64,000 nt of DNA, taken from NCBI RefSeq assembly GCF_003351765.1, contig NZ_CP031229.1:2232001-2296000 (forward strand), in the 5' to 3' direction. Source of the DNA: Ornithinimicrobium avium (GTDB taxonomy: Bacteria > Actinomycetota > Actinomycetes > Actinomycetales > Dermatophilaceae). A program made the translations under genes and the position numbers. Of this stretch, positions 49,354-58,183 are shown in pieces; the first letter of the stretch is position 1, and each line of letters starts with the position of its first letter. The notes beneath the pieces are model-generated. The model saw only the letters and a list, made by a program, of their open reading frames with translations. It did not search any database and was not told the DNA's origin.

Positions 49354-50705
49354 CCAGGGTCGTGATGCTCGGCGGCGGCTACGTGACGCTGCACGCCTAC
49401 GCCCAGCTCGTCCGCCGCCTCGGCGCCCGGGTCCGCTCCGGCGAGCTCGAGATCGTCGTGATCAGCGCCGACGACTGCCACAGCTTCCACGGGTTCACCG
49501 GCGAGGTCGTCGCCGGCCTGCTGCCGCTGGAGCGCACCCGCACCCCGCTCACCGGGGCGCTCCCGCTGGCGAGCATCGTCCACGGGCGCGCCACCCACGT
49601 CGACCCGGTGGCCCGGACGGTCTCCTTCGTCCGCCACGGCGCCGGGACCACCGAGCAGGTCGGGTATGCCGAGCTCGTCGTGGGCACCGGTGGTCGGGAG
49701 CCGCTGACGACCGTGCCGGGGCTGGTCGAGCACGGCTTCACGCTGCGCGGGGTCGGTGAGATCGGCGGGCTCGCCGAGCACCTGCACGACGTGCTGGCGG
49801 ACCTGCCCCGGGAGGGCGCGCCGGAGGATCCCCGGCGCCGGGTCGTCGTCGCCGGCGGCGGCATCGCCGGCACCGAGCTGGCCGCCGCGGTCGCCGACCT
49901 GGGCCACGGACGGCTGGAGGTCCTCCTCGTCCACGGCGGCGAGGAGCTGCTGCCCGAGCTGCGCGGCAGCCACCCGCGCCTGGCCCACCGGGTGGAGCAC
50001 GAGCTGTCCCGGCTGGGCGTCCGCGTGCTTCTGGGCACCCGGCTGGCGCGCGTCACCGGCCGGGGGGCCGTGCTGACCGGCCCGGCCGGTCCGGCGGCCG
50101 CCTCGCTCCATCCCGCCGCCACCGTCCTGGCCACCATCGGACAAGTACCGGTGGTCGTGCCCGGCACGGAGGGTCTGGCCCGGGACGCGCGAGGACGGCT
50201 GGTCACGGCCGCCGACCTCTCCGTCGTCGACGCCCCGGGCATCTGGTCCGCGGGCGACGCCGCGCGGGTGCTCCACCCGGTGACCGGCGAGCCCGTCCCG
50301 ACCAACGCCCTGTGGGCGATCAAGGCCGGCGCGCACCTGGGCGCCAACCTGGCACGCCGGCTCCGGGCCCGCCCGACCAGGCCGTTCGGCTACCGCGGGC
50401 TGGGGCAGGCGGCGTCCTACGGGCTGGGCCGTTCGGTCGCCGAGCTCTACGGCATGGAGCTCACCGGCGGCGCGGCGTGGCTGCTGCGCCTGACCTTCTT
50501 CCTGCGCTTCATGCCCACCCGGCGCGGGGCGGCCGGCGTCGTCCGGGACCTGACCGCGGTGCTCCTCACCGGCACCCGGCCGCCGGCCGTTCCGTCACCG
50601 CTCTCCCGTGCCGGCGCCCCGGCCCCGGCCACGGCCCGGGCCCCGGTCCCGGTCCTGCTCGCCGCCGGTCCCCCGGATCGAGCCGCTCAGGCAGGGGCGC
50701 GGTAG
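49350..50705 (+). CDS. NAD(P)/FAD-dependent oxidoreductase, NDH-2-like
   Basis: A 451-residue two-dinucleotide-binding flavoprotein: the FAD motif VVMLGGGYVTLHAYAQL (4-20), the NAD(P) motif VVVAGGGIAGTELAAAV (about 165-181) and the second FAD motif APGIWSAGDAARV (about 294-306). The order and the C-terminal membrane-association-like segment (GMELTGGAAWLLRLTFFLRF) resemble type-II NADH dehydrogenases and carotenoid/sulfide-type reductases. It is translationally coupled to the AAR-like gene, so the two probably act together, perhaps feeding electrons. Its last 19 bases overlap the MORN protein gene on the other strand. Confidence 0.83.
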   Translation: MTRVVMLGGGYVTLHAYAQLVRRLGARVRSGELEIVVISADDCHSFHGFTGEVVAGLLPLERTRTPLTGALPLASIVHGRATHVDPVARTVSFVRHGAGTTEQVGYAELVVGTGGREPLTTVPGLVEHGFTLRGVGEIGGLAEHLHDVLADLPREGAPEDPRRRVVVAGGGIAGTELAAAVADLGHGRLEVLLVHGGEELLPELRGSHPRLAHRVEHELSRLGVRVLLGTRLARVTGRGAVLTGPAGPAAASLHPAATVLATIGQVPVVVPGTEGLARDARGRLVTAADLSVVDAPGIWSAGDAARVLHPVTGEPVPTNALWAIKAGAHLGANLARRLRARPTRPFGYRGLGQAASYGLGRSVAELYGMELTGGAAWLLRLTFFLRFMPTRRGAAGVVRDLTAVLLTGTRPPAVPSPLSRAGAPAPATARAPVPVLLAAGPPDRAAQAGAR

Positions 50706-51094
50706 TCCTTCGTGGCCCTCACCGAGCCGTCGGGGTGGTAGCTCACCCACGTGCCGACCTTCTTCTCGCCCCGGTAGTCACCCTCGTCGAGGAGCGCGCC
50801 GGCGGCGGACCAGCGCCGCCACCGTCCGCTGCGCGCACCGCCCTCGAAGGCTCCCTCCTGCAGCCGGCTGCCGTCCGCCCGCCACCAGGTCCACGACCCC
50901 TGCAGCTCCCCCACGGCATACCCGCCCTCGGACCGCAGCCGACCCTGGGCCGAGAGGTGCTGCCAGGTGCCGGTGCGCAGGCCGTCGAGGTACTCCCCGC
51001 GCATGACACCGCCGTGGTCGTCGCGCTCCTCCCACAGGCCGGTGCGGCGGCCCTGGTCGTCGGTGGCGTTGGGCGGGGTCTCCTCGCGGGTCAC
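50687..51094 (-). CDS. MORN-repeat protein (YwqK-like)
   Basis: A 135-residue protein made of about five MORN-type repeats (GLWEERDDHGGVMRGEYLDGL, then GTWQHLSAQGRL, GSWTWWRADGSR, GRWRRWSAAGAL and GTWVSYHPDGSV). Such repeats fold as a flat beta sheet that binds lipid or protein. Database names call some of these YwqK antitoxins, but no toxin gene is next to it. The start is the GTG at 51094. Confidence 0.78.
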   Translation of the reverse strand: MTREETPPNATDDQGRRTGLWEERDDHGGVMRGEYLDGLRTGTWQHLSAQGRLRSEGGYAVGELQGSWTWWRADGSRLQEGAFEGGARSGRWRRWSAAGALLDEGDYRGEKKVGTWVSYHPDGSVRATKDYRAPA

Positions 51095-51150
51095 CGGACC
51101 ATCATGCCCGGCCAGGGTCGTCGTGGCCGCGCGGAGGCTCGCGGCGACGC

Positions 51151-53211
51151 TCAGAACAGCGCCGGCGCCGCCTCCTCGAGCGCGTCCCGCAGGAAGGGCG
51201 CCAGCGAGCGCATGTAGGTCGCCGTCACGTGGCTGGTGTCCCGGTAGACGATGACGTTGCCCTCGATCGCGCGGCACCGGTCGGGCCGGCAGATCCGGTC
51301 GGTGAGGTCGACGGACCGGACGTTGGAGGGCAGCTCGGCCACCTCGAGCAGCGGCGAGGTCGCCCGGAGCCGTTCGGTGCGGGGCTGCCCGCAGGCGACG
51401 GCGTCGAACCCGGTCCGCTCCAGGCACTCGGGGACCTTCTCCTGCAGCCGGGTGCTGTCCCGCACCGCCAGCACCCCGACGCCGAGCCGGTCCAGGCGGC
51501 GCCACTGGATGAGGAAGCCCTCGGGCGTGGCCTCGCCCTCCACCGGGCGCGAGGTGGTGCCGATGGTGAACAGGTAGTCAGGGTCGAGGTCCTCGATCAG
51601 CGGCCAGAGGTTCTCGTCGTAGGCGTAGCAGCTGTCCGTCTGCTCCGGGTCCTGCGAGCCGGGCTCCGGGCGGGGCAGGAACTGGCAGCCGCCCTTCTCG
51701 GTGAACGCCAGCCGCCAGCCCTCCTGCTCGGCGACCAGGCGCAGCGCGGGCATCCACTGGGCGACGTGCGAGCCGCCCGCCACCAGCACGGTGTGACGTG
51801 CATCCTGCGGACCCAGGAAGCACAGGCCCGGCAGGGCCGACTCCGGCGTGTCCCGGTGCGTGTTCACACAGCCCTCCAGGTCGTAGACCTCGGGCAGGTC
51901 CTGACCCACCACCGACAGGTCCGGCACCGGCGGCACGTCGGGCAGGACGCCCTCCCACCCCGGGCCGAGCACCGCGGCGCCCGGGTGGTCGACCGAGGGG
52001 CGGGCGGCCTGCGCCAGGTGCGCCCGCTCGCGGGCATCCAGGTGGCCCAGCACGGCCGAGGCCACGAGGGCGGAGAGGACCAGCACGCCGACGGTGCCGC
52101 CCAGCGTCAGTAGCTGCCGGCCGCCGAGGAAGTGGTGCACCGGGTCCTCGACGAGCCGGGTGCTGGCCCAGGCGAGCAGGACCGAGACGACGAGCACGAC
52201 GACGGCGAGGCGCAGGTCGGCGACCTCCTTGCCGGTGAGGTGGAGCAGGTAGATGAGCAGCGGCCAGTGCCACAGGTACCAGGCGTAGGAGATGTCACCG
52301 AGGAACCGGAACGGCGCCAGGTGCAGCAGCCGGTCGGCCGACCCGGGCGCGTGCGTGGTCCCCGCGACCAGCACGAGCAGGACCCCCGCCACCGGCCACA
52401 GCGCCCACGGGCCGGGGAAGAGCTCCCGCCCGTCCAGGAAGAACCCGCAGCTGGCCAGGAGCACCAGGCCCACCCAGCCGAGCCCCACCCTGAGGGCACG
52501 GGGCAGCCGCAGCCGCGGCAGCACCAGGCCCACGACCCCGCCGAGCCCCAGCTCCCACAGCCGCCCACCGGTGTGCAGGTACGCGACCTGCTGGTCGTCG
52601 GCGAGCACGAGGACCTGCCACAGGAAGGACACGACCGTGACGGCGCAGACGGCCGCGAGCGCCGAGGCCCACACCGTCCGCCCGAGCCGGCGACCCAGCC
52701 AGGCCGCGGCGACGAGGAGGACGAACCAGATCAGGTAGAACTGCCCCTGCACCGACAACGACCAGAAGTGCTGCAGCGGCGAGGTGCCCGGCCCGGCCGC
52801 GGCGTAGTCCAGCTGGGAGGCGATGAGCTCCCAGTTCTCGGCCCAGAGGAGCGTGGCGCGCAGCTCGCGCACCAGCTGCGCCTGCTGACCGCTCGGGCCG
52901 ATCAGGTAGCCGGCGGCCGCCACGGCGGTGAGCACGAGCAGGACCGGTGGGAGCAGCCGGCGCAGCAGCCGGGAGAGGTATGCGGTGAGCCGCAGCGACC
53001 CGTCCTCCAGCCGCCTGGCCACGGAGAGGGTCATCAGGAAGCCGGAGATCGCCAGGAAGGCGTCGATGCCCCCGGACACCCGGCCCTGTCCGAAGAGGTG
53101 GAAGAGGACGACCAGCGCGATCGCCAGCCCGCGGACCCCGTGCAGCTCGGGCCGGAAACCCGTCCGGGGGACCGACTGCCCGTCCCCCCGCGGCGGCACC
53201 TCCCTGCTCAC
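51151..53211 (-). CDS. Acyltransferase 3 family protein with C-terminal SGNH-like domain (OafA type)
   Basis: A 686-residue membrane enzyme. Residues about 20-400 are an acyltransferase-3 domain with some ten helices (ELHGVRGLAIALVVLFHL at the start gives the conserved His, and SLSVQGQFYLIWFVLL is the second block). Residues about 450-680 form an extracytoplasmic SGNH-like hydrolase domain; DTSHVTATYMRSLAPFL near the end carries the catalytic Asp-x-x-His type pair. These proteins O-acetylate surface polysaccharides or lipids, taking acetyl from cytoplasmic acetyl-CoA. GTG 53211 follows TAACCT at leaderless distance. It is divergent from arcC. Confidence 0.9.
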   Translation of the reverse strand: MSREVPPRGDGQSVPRTGFRPELHGVRGLAIALVVLFHLFGQGRVSGGIDAFLAISGFLMTLSVARRLEDGSLRLTAYLSRLLRRLLPPVLLVLTAVAAAGYLIGPSGQQAQLVRELRATLLWAENWELIASQLDYAAAGPGTSPLQHFWSLSVQGQFYLIWFVLLVAAAWLGRRLGRTVWASALAAVCAVTVVSFLWQVLVLADDQQVAYLHTGGRLWELGLGGVVGLVLPRLRLPRALRVGLGWVGLVLLASCGFFLDGRELFPGPWALWPVAGVLLVLVAGTTHAPGSADRLLHLAPFRFLGDISYAWYLWHWPLLIYLLHLTGKEVADLRLAVVVLVVSVLLAWASTRLVEDPVHHFLGGRQLLTLGGTVGVLVLSALVASAVLGHLDARERAHLAQAARPSVDHPGAAVLGPGWEGVLPDVPPVPDLSVVGQDLPEVYDLEGCVNTHRDTPESALPGLCFLGPQDARHTVLVAGGSHVAQWMPALRLVAEQEGWRLAFTEKGGCQFLPRPEPGSQDPEQTDSCYAYDENLWPLIEDLDPDYLFTIGTTSRPVEGEATPEGFLIQWRRLDRLGVGVLAVRDSTRLQEKVPECLERTGFDAVACGQPRTERLRATSPLLEVAELPSNVRSVDLTDRICRPDRCRAIEGNVIVYRDTSHVTATYMRSLAPFLRDALEEAAPALF

Positions 53212-53217
53212 CCCGGC

Positions 53218-53223
53218 AGGTTA
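53218..53223 (-). promoter_or_regulatory. Leaderless -10 box, acyltransferase
   Basis: TAACCT, minus strand, six bases before the GTG at 53211. Confidence 0.45.
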
Positions 53224-53270
53224 CGCGATCCTCCGGCCGGTGAGCGGCGCGGCAGACCCGAGCGGCACGG

Positions 53271-53276
53271 CATACT
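53271..53276 (+). promoter_or_regulatory. Leaderless -10 box, carbamate kinase
   Basis: CATACT, seven bases before the GTG at 53284, inside a GGCATACT motif. Confidence 0.5.
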
Positions 53277-53283
53277 CGCTCCG

Positions 53284-54198
53284 GTGAGGATCGTCGTGGC
53301 GCTCGGGGGCAACGCGCTGCTGCAGCGGGGCCAGGTGCCCGACGCCGCGGCCCAGGTGGCGAACATCCGCCGGGCGACCGGCGCCCTGGCCCGGCTGGCC
53401 GACGAGCACGAGCTGGTGATCACGCACGGCAACGGCCCGCAGGTCGGGGTCCTGGTGATGGAGACCGCGTCCGACGCCCGGCTGTCCCAGCCCTACCCGT
53501 TCGACGCGCTGGGGGCGATGACGCAGGGGCTGATCGGCTACTGGCTCGTGCAGGCGATGGGCAACGAGCGCCCGGACCGCCAGGTCGCGGGGCTGCTCAA
53601 CCAGACGCTCGTCGATGCCGACGACCCGGCGTTCGAGGACCCGACGAAGTTCGTGGGCGAGGTCTACGACGAGGCGAGGGCGAGGGCCCTGGCGCAGAAG
53701 CACGGGTGGACGGTGAAGGCGGACGGCCACGCGTGGCGCCGCGTGGTGCCCTCGCCGCGCCCGCAGGAGATCGTCGAGACCGACCTCATCGCCCAGCTGC
53801 TGGAGCGTCGGGTGATCGTCGTGTGCGCCGGGGGCGGCGGCGTGCCGGTGGTGCGCACCGACGACGGCCAGCTCCGTGGCGTCGAGGCCGTCATCGACAA
53901 GGACCTGTCCGCGGCGCTCCTCGCGCAGCGGCTGGGCGCCGACCGCCTGGTGGTGCTCACCGACGTGCCCGCGGTGATCGAGGGCTTCGGGACTGCCGGG
54001 GCGCGGGAGATCCGGCGCACGACGCCGGAGCGGCTGCGCCGGCTGGACCTGCCGGCGGGGTCGATGGGCCCCAAGGTGGACGCGGTATGCCGTTTCGTCG
54101 AGCAGGGCGGCGACGTCGCCGCCGCGATCGGCAACCTGGAGGAGGCCGAGGAGCTCGTGGACGGCTCTGCGGGGACCTACGTCACCGCGACCGGCTGA
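53284..54198 (+). CDS. arcC: Carbamate kinase
   Basis: A 304-residue amino-acid-kinase-fold enzyme that makes ATP from carbamoyl phosphate. IVVALGGNALLQRG (3-16) is the phosphate-binding start, THGNGPQVG (about 49-57) and CAGGGGVPV (about 183-191) are the family signatures, and VIDKDLSAALLA contains the catalytic Lys/Asp. No arginine deiminase or ornithine transcarbamoylase gene is next to it, so the carbamoyl phosphate source is unclear; ureide or purine breakdown is possible. The 3' flank was changed by an IS insertion that begins 13 bases after the stop. Confidence 0.95.
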   Translation: MRIVVALGGNALLQRGQVPDAAAQVANIRRATGALARLADEHELVITHGNGPQVGVLVMETASDARLSQPYPFDALGAMTQGLIGYWLVQAMGNERPDRQVAGLLNQTLVDADDPAFEDPTKFVGEVYDEARARALAQKHGWTVKADGHAWRRVVPSPRPQEIVETDLIAQLLERRVIVVCAGGGGVPVVRTDDGQLRGVEAVIDKDLSAALLAQRLGADRLVVLTDVPAVIEGFGTAGAREIRRTTPERLRRLDLPAGSMGPKVDAVCRFVEQGGDVAAAIGNLEEAEELVDGSAGTYVTATG

Positions 54199-54206
54199 GT
54201 CCGCCC

Positions 54207-54211
54207 CTCAG
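54207..54211. repeat. Target site duplication, left copy
   Basis: CTCAG directly left of the IS; the same five bases follow its right end at 55846-55850. Confidence 0.8.
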
Positions 54212-55845
54212 CCTCGATCCGCCGATGTGATTGGTGACCAAGCCGGGTCGTAACGCACGAATGCCCCTGTGACCTGGGACGATGGGACTTGCGACAGTTC
54301 CGATCGACCAGGTAACAGGAGCACCCGATAGTGCGAGTCTGCCACAACATCTCCGCCGTTTTCGATGACCCGAACCTGATCGGCACGGCGGGCCTGGTCC
54401 CGGTGATGGGCCTGGCCGAGAAGGCCGGGCTGCCCGACCTGGTCGCCGAGCACGTCACCGTGGCCGGCTCGGCCGGCGCCAACGCCGACCTCAAGATCGG
54501 CTCCCTGGTCGCGGGCATGGTCGCCGGTGCCGACAGCATCGAGGACATGGACCTGGTGCGGCACGGCGGGATGGGCCGGGTCTTCGCCGGGCACCGGGCC
54601 CCGACCACGCTGGGTACCCACCTGCGCGCCTACACCTTCGGCCACGTCCGCCAGCTGGACGCCGTCGCCTCCCGTGTCCTGGTGAACCTGGCCGCCGTCG
54701 TCCCGGGCCTGCTGGCCGGCGCCCGGGCGGTCGCCTACCTGGACGTCGACGACACGATCCGCGCCACCCACGGGTACGCCAAGCAGGGCACCGGGTATGG
54801 CTACACCGGCGTCAAGGGCCTGAACGTGCAGGTCGCGACCCTGTCCACCCCCACGACGGCACCGGTGCTCGCAGCCACGAGGCTGCGCAAGGGCAACAGC
54901 TCCTCGGCGCACGGCGCGGCCCGGTTGATCGCCGACGCCGTAGCCACCGCCCGCCGGGCGGGTGCCACCGGCGCACTGACCGTGCGGGCGGACTCCGCCT
55001 ACTACAACCACGACGTCGTCGCCGCGGCCCGCCGGGCCGGCGCGCGGTTCTCCCTGACCGCCCGGATGGACCCGGCCGTGACCGCCGCGATCTCCCGCAT
55101 CCCCGAGCAGGCGTGGGTGGACATCAAGTACACCGACGCGATCTGGGACGAACAAGAGCAACGGTGGATCTCCGATGCGCAGGTGGCCGAGGTCGAGTAC
55201 ACCGCGTTCACCTCCCGGAAGAAGGCCGAGCACGTCACCGCCCGGCTGATCGTGCGCCGGGTCAAACGCCTCAACCCCAAGGCGGTCAAGGCAGGGCAGG
55301 ACGAGCTGTTCGCCACCTACCGCTACCACGCCGTGTTCACCGACTCACCCCTGTCGATGCTGGCCGCGGAGGCCTGCCACCGCGATCACGCGATCGTCGA
55401 GCAGGTCATCGCGGATCTGAAGTCCGGTCCGCTCGCCCACGCCCCCAGCGGGTCCTTCTGCGCCAACGGTGCGTGGACGGTGCTGGCCGCGATCGCGTTC
55501 AACCTGACCCGCGCCGCCGGCGTCCTGGCCTCGGTCGCGCACGCCCGAGCCCGCCCGGCGACGATCCGGGAGGAGCTGATCAAGATCCCCGCCCGCATCG
55601 CCAACCGCGCCAGGCGACTCCACCTGCACCTGCCCACGAACTGGCCCTGGCAGGACGCCTGGCAAGGCCTCTTCGACGCCGCCTACGCCCCCTCCTGACC
55701 CCGCTTTCTGCCCCTTCGAGGAACGACCCACGTGGAAAAGCCGGGCAGACCGGCGAATTCCCCCTGCCCCGAACCCGGATCCACCTCTCAGGCCGCTCTC
55801 CGACATTCCGGACGACGTTCACAAAACCCGCTCGGCGGATCGAGG
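54212..55845 (+). mobile_element. IS1380-family insertion sequence, 1634 bp, apparently complete
   Basis: The ends are 14-bp perfect inverted repeats, CCTCGATCCGCCGA at 54212-54225 and its complement at 55832-55845. They are flanked by CTCAG direct repeats. One intact transposase gene fills most of the element. Length, the CC ends and the short target duplication fit the IS1380 family. The 134 bases after the transposase hold no gene. Intact ends and duplication suggest a fairly recent insertion. Confidence 0.9.
54331..55698 (+). CDS. IS1380-type DDE transposase
   Basis: A 455-residue transposase of the DDE_Tnp_1 group. The first catalytic Asp lies in AYLDVDDTIRATHG (about 136-149, with the typical GYGYTGVKGLNV following), the second is D221 in VRADSAYY, and the Glu is in HAIVEQVIADLK late in the protein; the YREK-like region is represented by FATYRYHAVFT. 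The GTG at 54331 is preceded by AGGAG nine bases away. No frameshift or stop interrupts it, so it may be active. Confidence 0.93.
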   Translation: MRVCHNISAVFDDPNLIGTAGLVPVMGLAEKAGLPDLVAEHVTVAGSAGANADLKIGSLVAGMVAGADSIEDMDLVRHGGMGRVFAGHRAPTTLGTHLRAYTFGHVRQLDAVASRVLVNLAAVVPGLLAGARAVAYLDVDDTIRATHGYAKQGTGYGYTGVKGLNVQVATLSTPTTAPVLAATRLRKGNSSSAHGAARLIADAVATARRAGATGALTVRADSAYYNHDVVAAARRAGARFSLTARMDPAVTAAISRIPEQAWVDIKYTDAIWDEQEQRWISDAQVAEVEYTAFTSRKKAEHVTARLIVRRVKRLNPKAVKAGQDELFATYRYHAVFTDSPLSMLAAEACHRDHAIVEQVIADLKSGPLAHAPSGSFCANGAWTVLAAIAFNLTRAAGVLASVAHARARPATIREELIKIPARIANRARRLHLHLPTNWPWQDAWQGLFDAAYAPS

Positions 55846-55850
55846 CTCAG
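55846..55850. repeat. Target site duplication, right copy
   Basis: CTCAG directly right of the IS. Bases 55847-55849 are the stop codon of the YciI gene on the minus strand. Confidence 0.8.
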
Positions 55851-56161
55851 AGCTCGTCGGTCAGCGGGCCGTCGGCCCAGGAGCCCAGGACCGGGGTCCA
55901 CTCGCGGACGGCGACCTGCTCGACCAGGCCCTGCTGCTGGAACGGGTCGTCGCGCAGCAGGTCGACGATCTGGGTGGCGCTGTCCCCGCGCAGCAGCAGC
56001 AGCGCGGCGTCCGGGGCCTCCGGGACGGCGGCGTAGGGCCCGGAGAGCACCACGACGCCCTCCGTGGCCAGGGCACCGAGGAACTCACGGTGCGCGGGCC
56101 GGTGCTCGTCGCGGGCACCGGTGTCGTCGGAGTAGCTGTAGTGCACAACGAACAGGCTCAT
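55847..56161 (-). CDS. YciI family protein
   Basis: A 104-residue ferredoxin-like-fold protein of the YciI/muconolactone isomerase-like group. It has the conserved HYSYSDD-to-HREFL start (HRPAHREFLGALATEG, about 20-35), and DPFQQQGLVEQVAVREW near residue 75 with the Asp-Pro-Phe of the family. Most members have no known function; some act on small cyclic compounds. The IS1380 element is inserted exactly at its stop codon and the duplicated target restores the TGA, so the protein is unchanged. Confidence 0.9.
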   Translation of the reverse strand: MSLFVVHYSYSDDTGARDEHRPAHREFLGALATEGVVVLSGPYAAVPEAPDAALLLLRGDSATQIVDLLRDDPFQQQGLVEQVAVREWTPVLGSWADGPLTDEL

Positions 56162-56268
56162 GGCCCGATCGTAGGCCCGCCCTGCCCCGTGGCGACGGCC
56201 GCATTCACCGACCCGGGCACGGCGGGGCTACCGTTGACCTCGTCCCCACGAGCCGAGGAGCAGGCCCG

Positions 56269-57006
56269 ATGAGCCCCCGCGACGCCCTGACCGTCCGCCC
56301 GGTCCGCTTCACCCACGACGTCCCCCGCTGGCAGACGGTGCTGACGGCGATGGGCGCCGTGCTCCTCGACGAGCAGCCCGGCCGGCTGGTCTACCAGCTC
56401 GCCGCCGGGCGGCTGGCGCTGCACGCCGCCTCGGAGTCCCGGCCCGCGGGCACGACCACGCTCGCGCTGGAGACCACCGTGCCGCTGGCCGAGGCGGTGG
56501 CCGCGGCCGCCGCCGAGGGGGTGGCCATCGAGCTGGGACACGGCGAGCACGGGCCGACCGGGCTCGTCCGGGCGACCGACGGGACGGTCCTGACGCTGGA
56601 CCCCGCGACCCCCAATCCCCGGCGGCTGGTCGCGGGCGAGCCGTGCGTCTCGGTCATGCCGGTCTGGAGCACGCCCGACGCCCGCGTCGCCGTCGACGTC
56701 CTCGACGGGCTGGGCCTGCGCCGCCGGGTCACCCAGGAGGACGGGTCGTGGGCCGACCTGACCGCCCGCCGCGGCGGGCTGCACGGCGTGCACCCGCTGG
56801 GCGAGGTCGGCGCCGGCCTGGCCTTCGAGCTCGAGGGCGACGTCGCGACCCTCCACCGGGCGCTGACCGCGGCCGGCGTGCCTGCCGAGCTGGACGACGG
56901 TGGCCCGGCGCGCACGCTGAGGTTCGCCGACCCCGACGGCGGCGCACCGCTACCGGTCGCCGAGCGGCAGCCCGACCTCTACGGCTACGCCCTCTCGGAG
57001 ATGTAG
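56269..57006 (+). CDS. VOC/glyoxalase-fold protein
   Basis: A 245-residue protein with two betaalphabetabetabeta modules (about 8-105 and 118-230), as in vicinal-oxygen-chelate proteins. The first module begins VRFTHDVPRWQTVLTAMGAV and the second VSVMPVWSTPDARVAVDVLDGLGL. The metal-ligand His/Glu residues are not obvious in both modules, so it may bind a ligand rather than catalyse a reaction. GAGGAG nine bases before ATG 56269 fixes the start. Nothing recognisable lies between its end and the convergent gene at 57020. Confidence 0.78.
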   Translation: MSPRDALTVRPVRFTHDVPRWQTVLTAMGAVLLDEQPGRLVYQLAAGRLALHAASESRPAGTTTLALETTVPLAEAVAAAAAEGVAIELGHGEHGPTGLVRATDGTVLTLDPATPNPRRLVAGEPCVSVMPVWSTPDARVAVDVLDGLGLRRRVTQEDGSWADLTARRGGLHGVHPLGEVGAGLAFELEGDVATLHRALTAAGVPAELDDGGPARTLRFADPDGGAPLPVAERQPDLYGYALSEM

Positions 57007-57019
57007 GAGCTGTAGCGGA

Positions 57020-58129
57020 TCAGCCCTCCAGGGTCTGCGCGAGAGCCTGCGCCAGGTCCTCCCACAGGTCCTCGGCGTCCTCGACGCCGACCGAGAGGCG
57101 CAGCAGGTTGACCGGCACGGTCCGCGCCTCGAGCGCGTGGACGCGCCGCCGCTCGATCTGCGACTCGACCCCTCCCAGGCTGGTGGAGTGCGTCCACAGC
57201 CGGGTCGCCGCGCACACCCGCTCGGCCGCCTCCTGCCCGCCTGCCACCTCGAGGCAGAGCATCGCGCCGAAGCCCGGGAAACGCACCCTCTCCACCGCCG
57301 GGTGCCCCGTCAGCCGGTCGACGAGCAGCGCCGCCGTGGCGCTCGCCCGTTCCAGCCGCACGTGCAGGGTGCGCACCCCGCGCAGCACCAGCCACGCCTC
57401 GCTCGGCCCCGGGACCGCTCCGTGCAGGGTGCGGTGGGTATGGAGCCGCTCCAGCAGGTCGGTCCGCTCCCCGGCCACGACGACCGCCCCGAGGAGGACG
57501 TCGGAGTGGCCCGCGAGATACTTCGTCGCCGAGTGCACCACGACGTCGGCTCCCTGCTCCAGCGGTCGCCGCAGGAGCGGCGTGGCGAAGGTGTTGTCGC
57601 ACGCCACGACCGGCCGGTCCGTGCCCCACCGCTCGTCCAGCCCCCGGACCACGGCCGCCACGTCGGTGAGCTCCATCATCGGGTTGGTCGGCGACTCGAG
57701 CAGGAGCAGGTCGGCACCCTCGCACGCGGCGACGATCCCGCCGGTGTCCTCCGCCCCGACCCGGCGGACGATCAGCGCCCCGGCGGCCTCGCGCTCGGCG
57801 AGCAGCCCGGAGGTGCCGTTGTAGGCGTGCCGCGGCGCCACGACCACCCCGCCGACCGGCACCAGGGCCACCACCGCCGCGACCGCGCCGAGTCCCGAGG
57901 CGAACGCGAGCGCCATACCCTCGTCGGTCCCCTCGAGCGAGGCGAGCACCTCCTCCAGGGCCTCCCAGGTCGGGTTGGAGACGCGCGCGTAGCTGACCTC
58001 CCCGCCGCTGACGTAGGTCGAGGTGAGGTGGACGGGGACGTTGACGGGGGCGCCCGGGACGCGCTGCGGACGGCCGAGCGCGACGACCCGGCTGGCCGCG
58101 CGCAGCGAGGCGTGGGGGGTGGACAGCAT
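57020..58129 (-). CDS. Cystathionine gamma-synthase/gamma-lyase-like PLP enzyme
   Basis: A 369-residue fold-type I enzyme of the Cys/Met metabolism family. K203 in VVHSATKYLAGHSDV binds PLP, LESPTNPMMEL and CDNTFATPLL carry the substrate and cofactor residues, and SLGGVESQIE near the C-terminus is the loop typical of trans-sulfuration enzymes. Synthase (metB) and lyase activity cannot be separated from the sequence. It is divergent from the proline symporter gene with a 54-bp gap. Confidence 0.9.
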   Translation of the reverse strand: MLSTPHASLRAASRVVALGRPQRVPGAPVNVPVHLTSTYVSGGEVSYARVSNPTWEALEEVLASLEGTDEGMALAFASGLGAVAAVVALVPVGGVVVAPRHAYNGTSGLLAEREAAGALIVRRVGAEDTGGIVAACEGADLLLLESPTNPMMELTDVAAVVRGLDERWGTDRPVVACDNTFATPLLRRPLEQGADVVVHSATKYLAGHSDVLLGAVVVAGERTDLLERLHTHRTLHGAVPGPSEAWLVLRGVRTLHVRLERASATAALLVDRLTGHPAVERVRFPGFGAMLCLEVAGGQEAAERVCAATRLWTHSTSLGGVESQIERRRVHALEARTVPVNLLRLSVGVEDAEDLWEDLAQALAQTLEG

Positions 58130-58183
58130 GCGTCACACGCTGCCATATTCGAATGTCCCATCCCCGACCAGGACGGACCGGCC
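58130..58183. promoter_or_regulatory. Divergent promoter region of the PLP enzyme and putP
   Basis: The gap holds the AT-rich CATATTCGAATG (58144-58155) with the palindrome ATTCGAAT, rare in this GC-rich sequence. It may provide a -10 element or an operator for putP. No proline-regulator gene is adjacent. Confidence 0.4.

Noticed and set aside
50687..51094. YwqK-like antitoxin of a toxin-antitoxin system
   Set aside because: The protein is only a string of MORN repeats and neither neighbour resembles a toxin.
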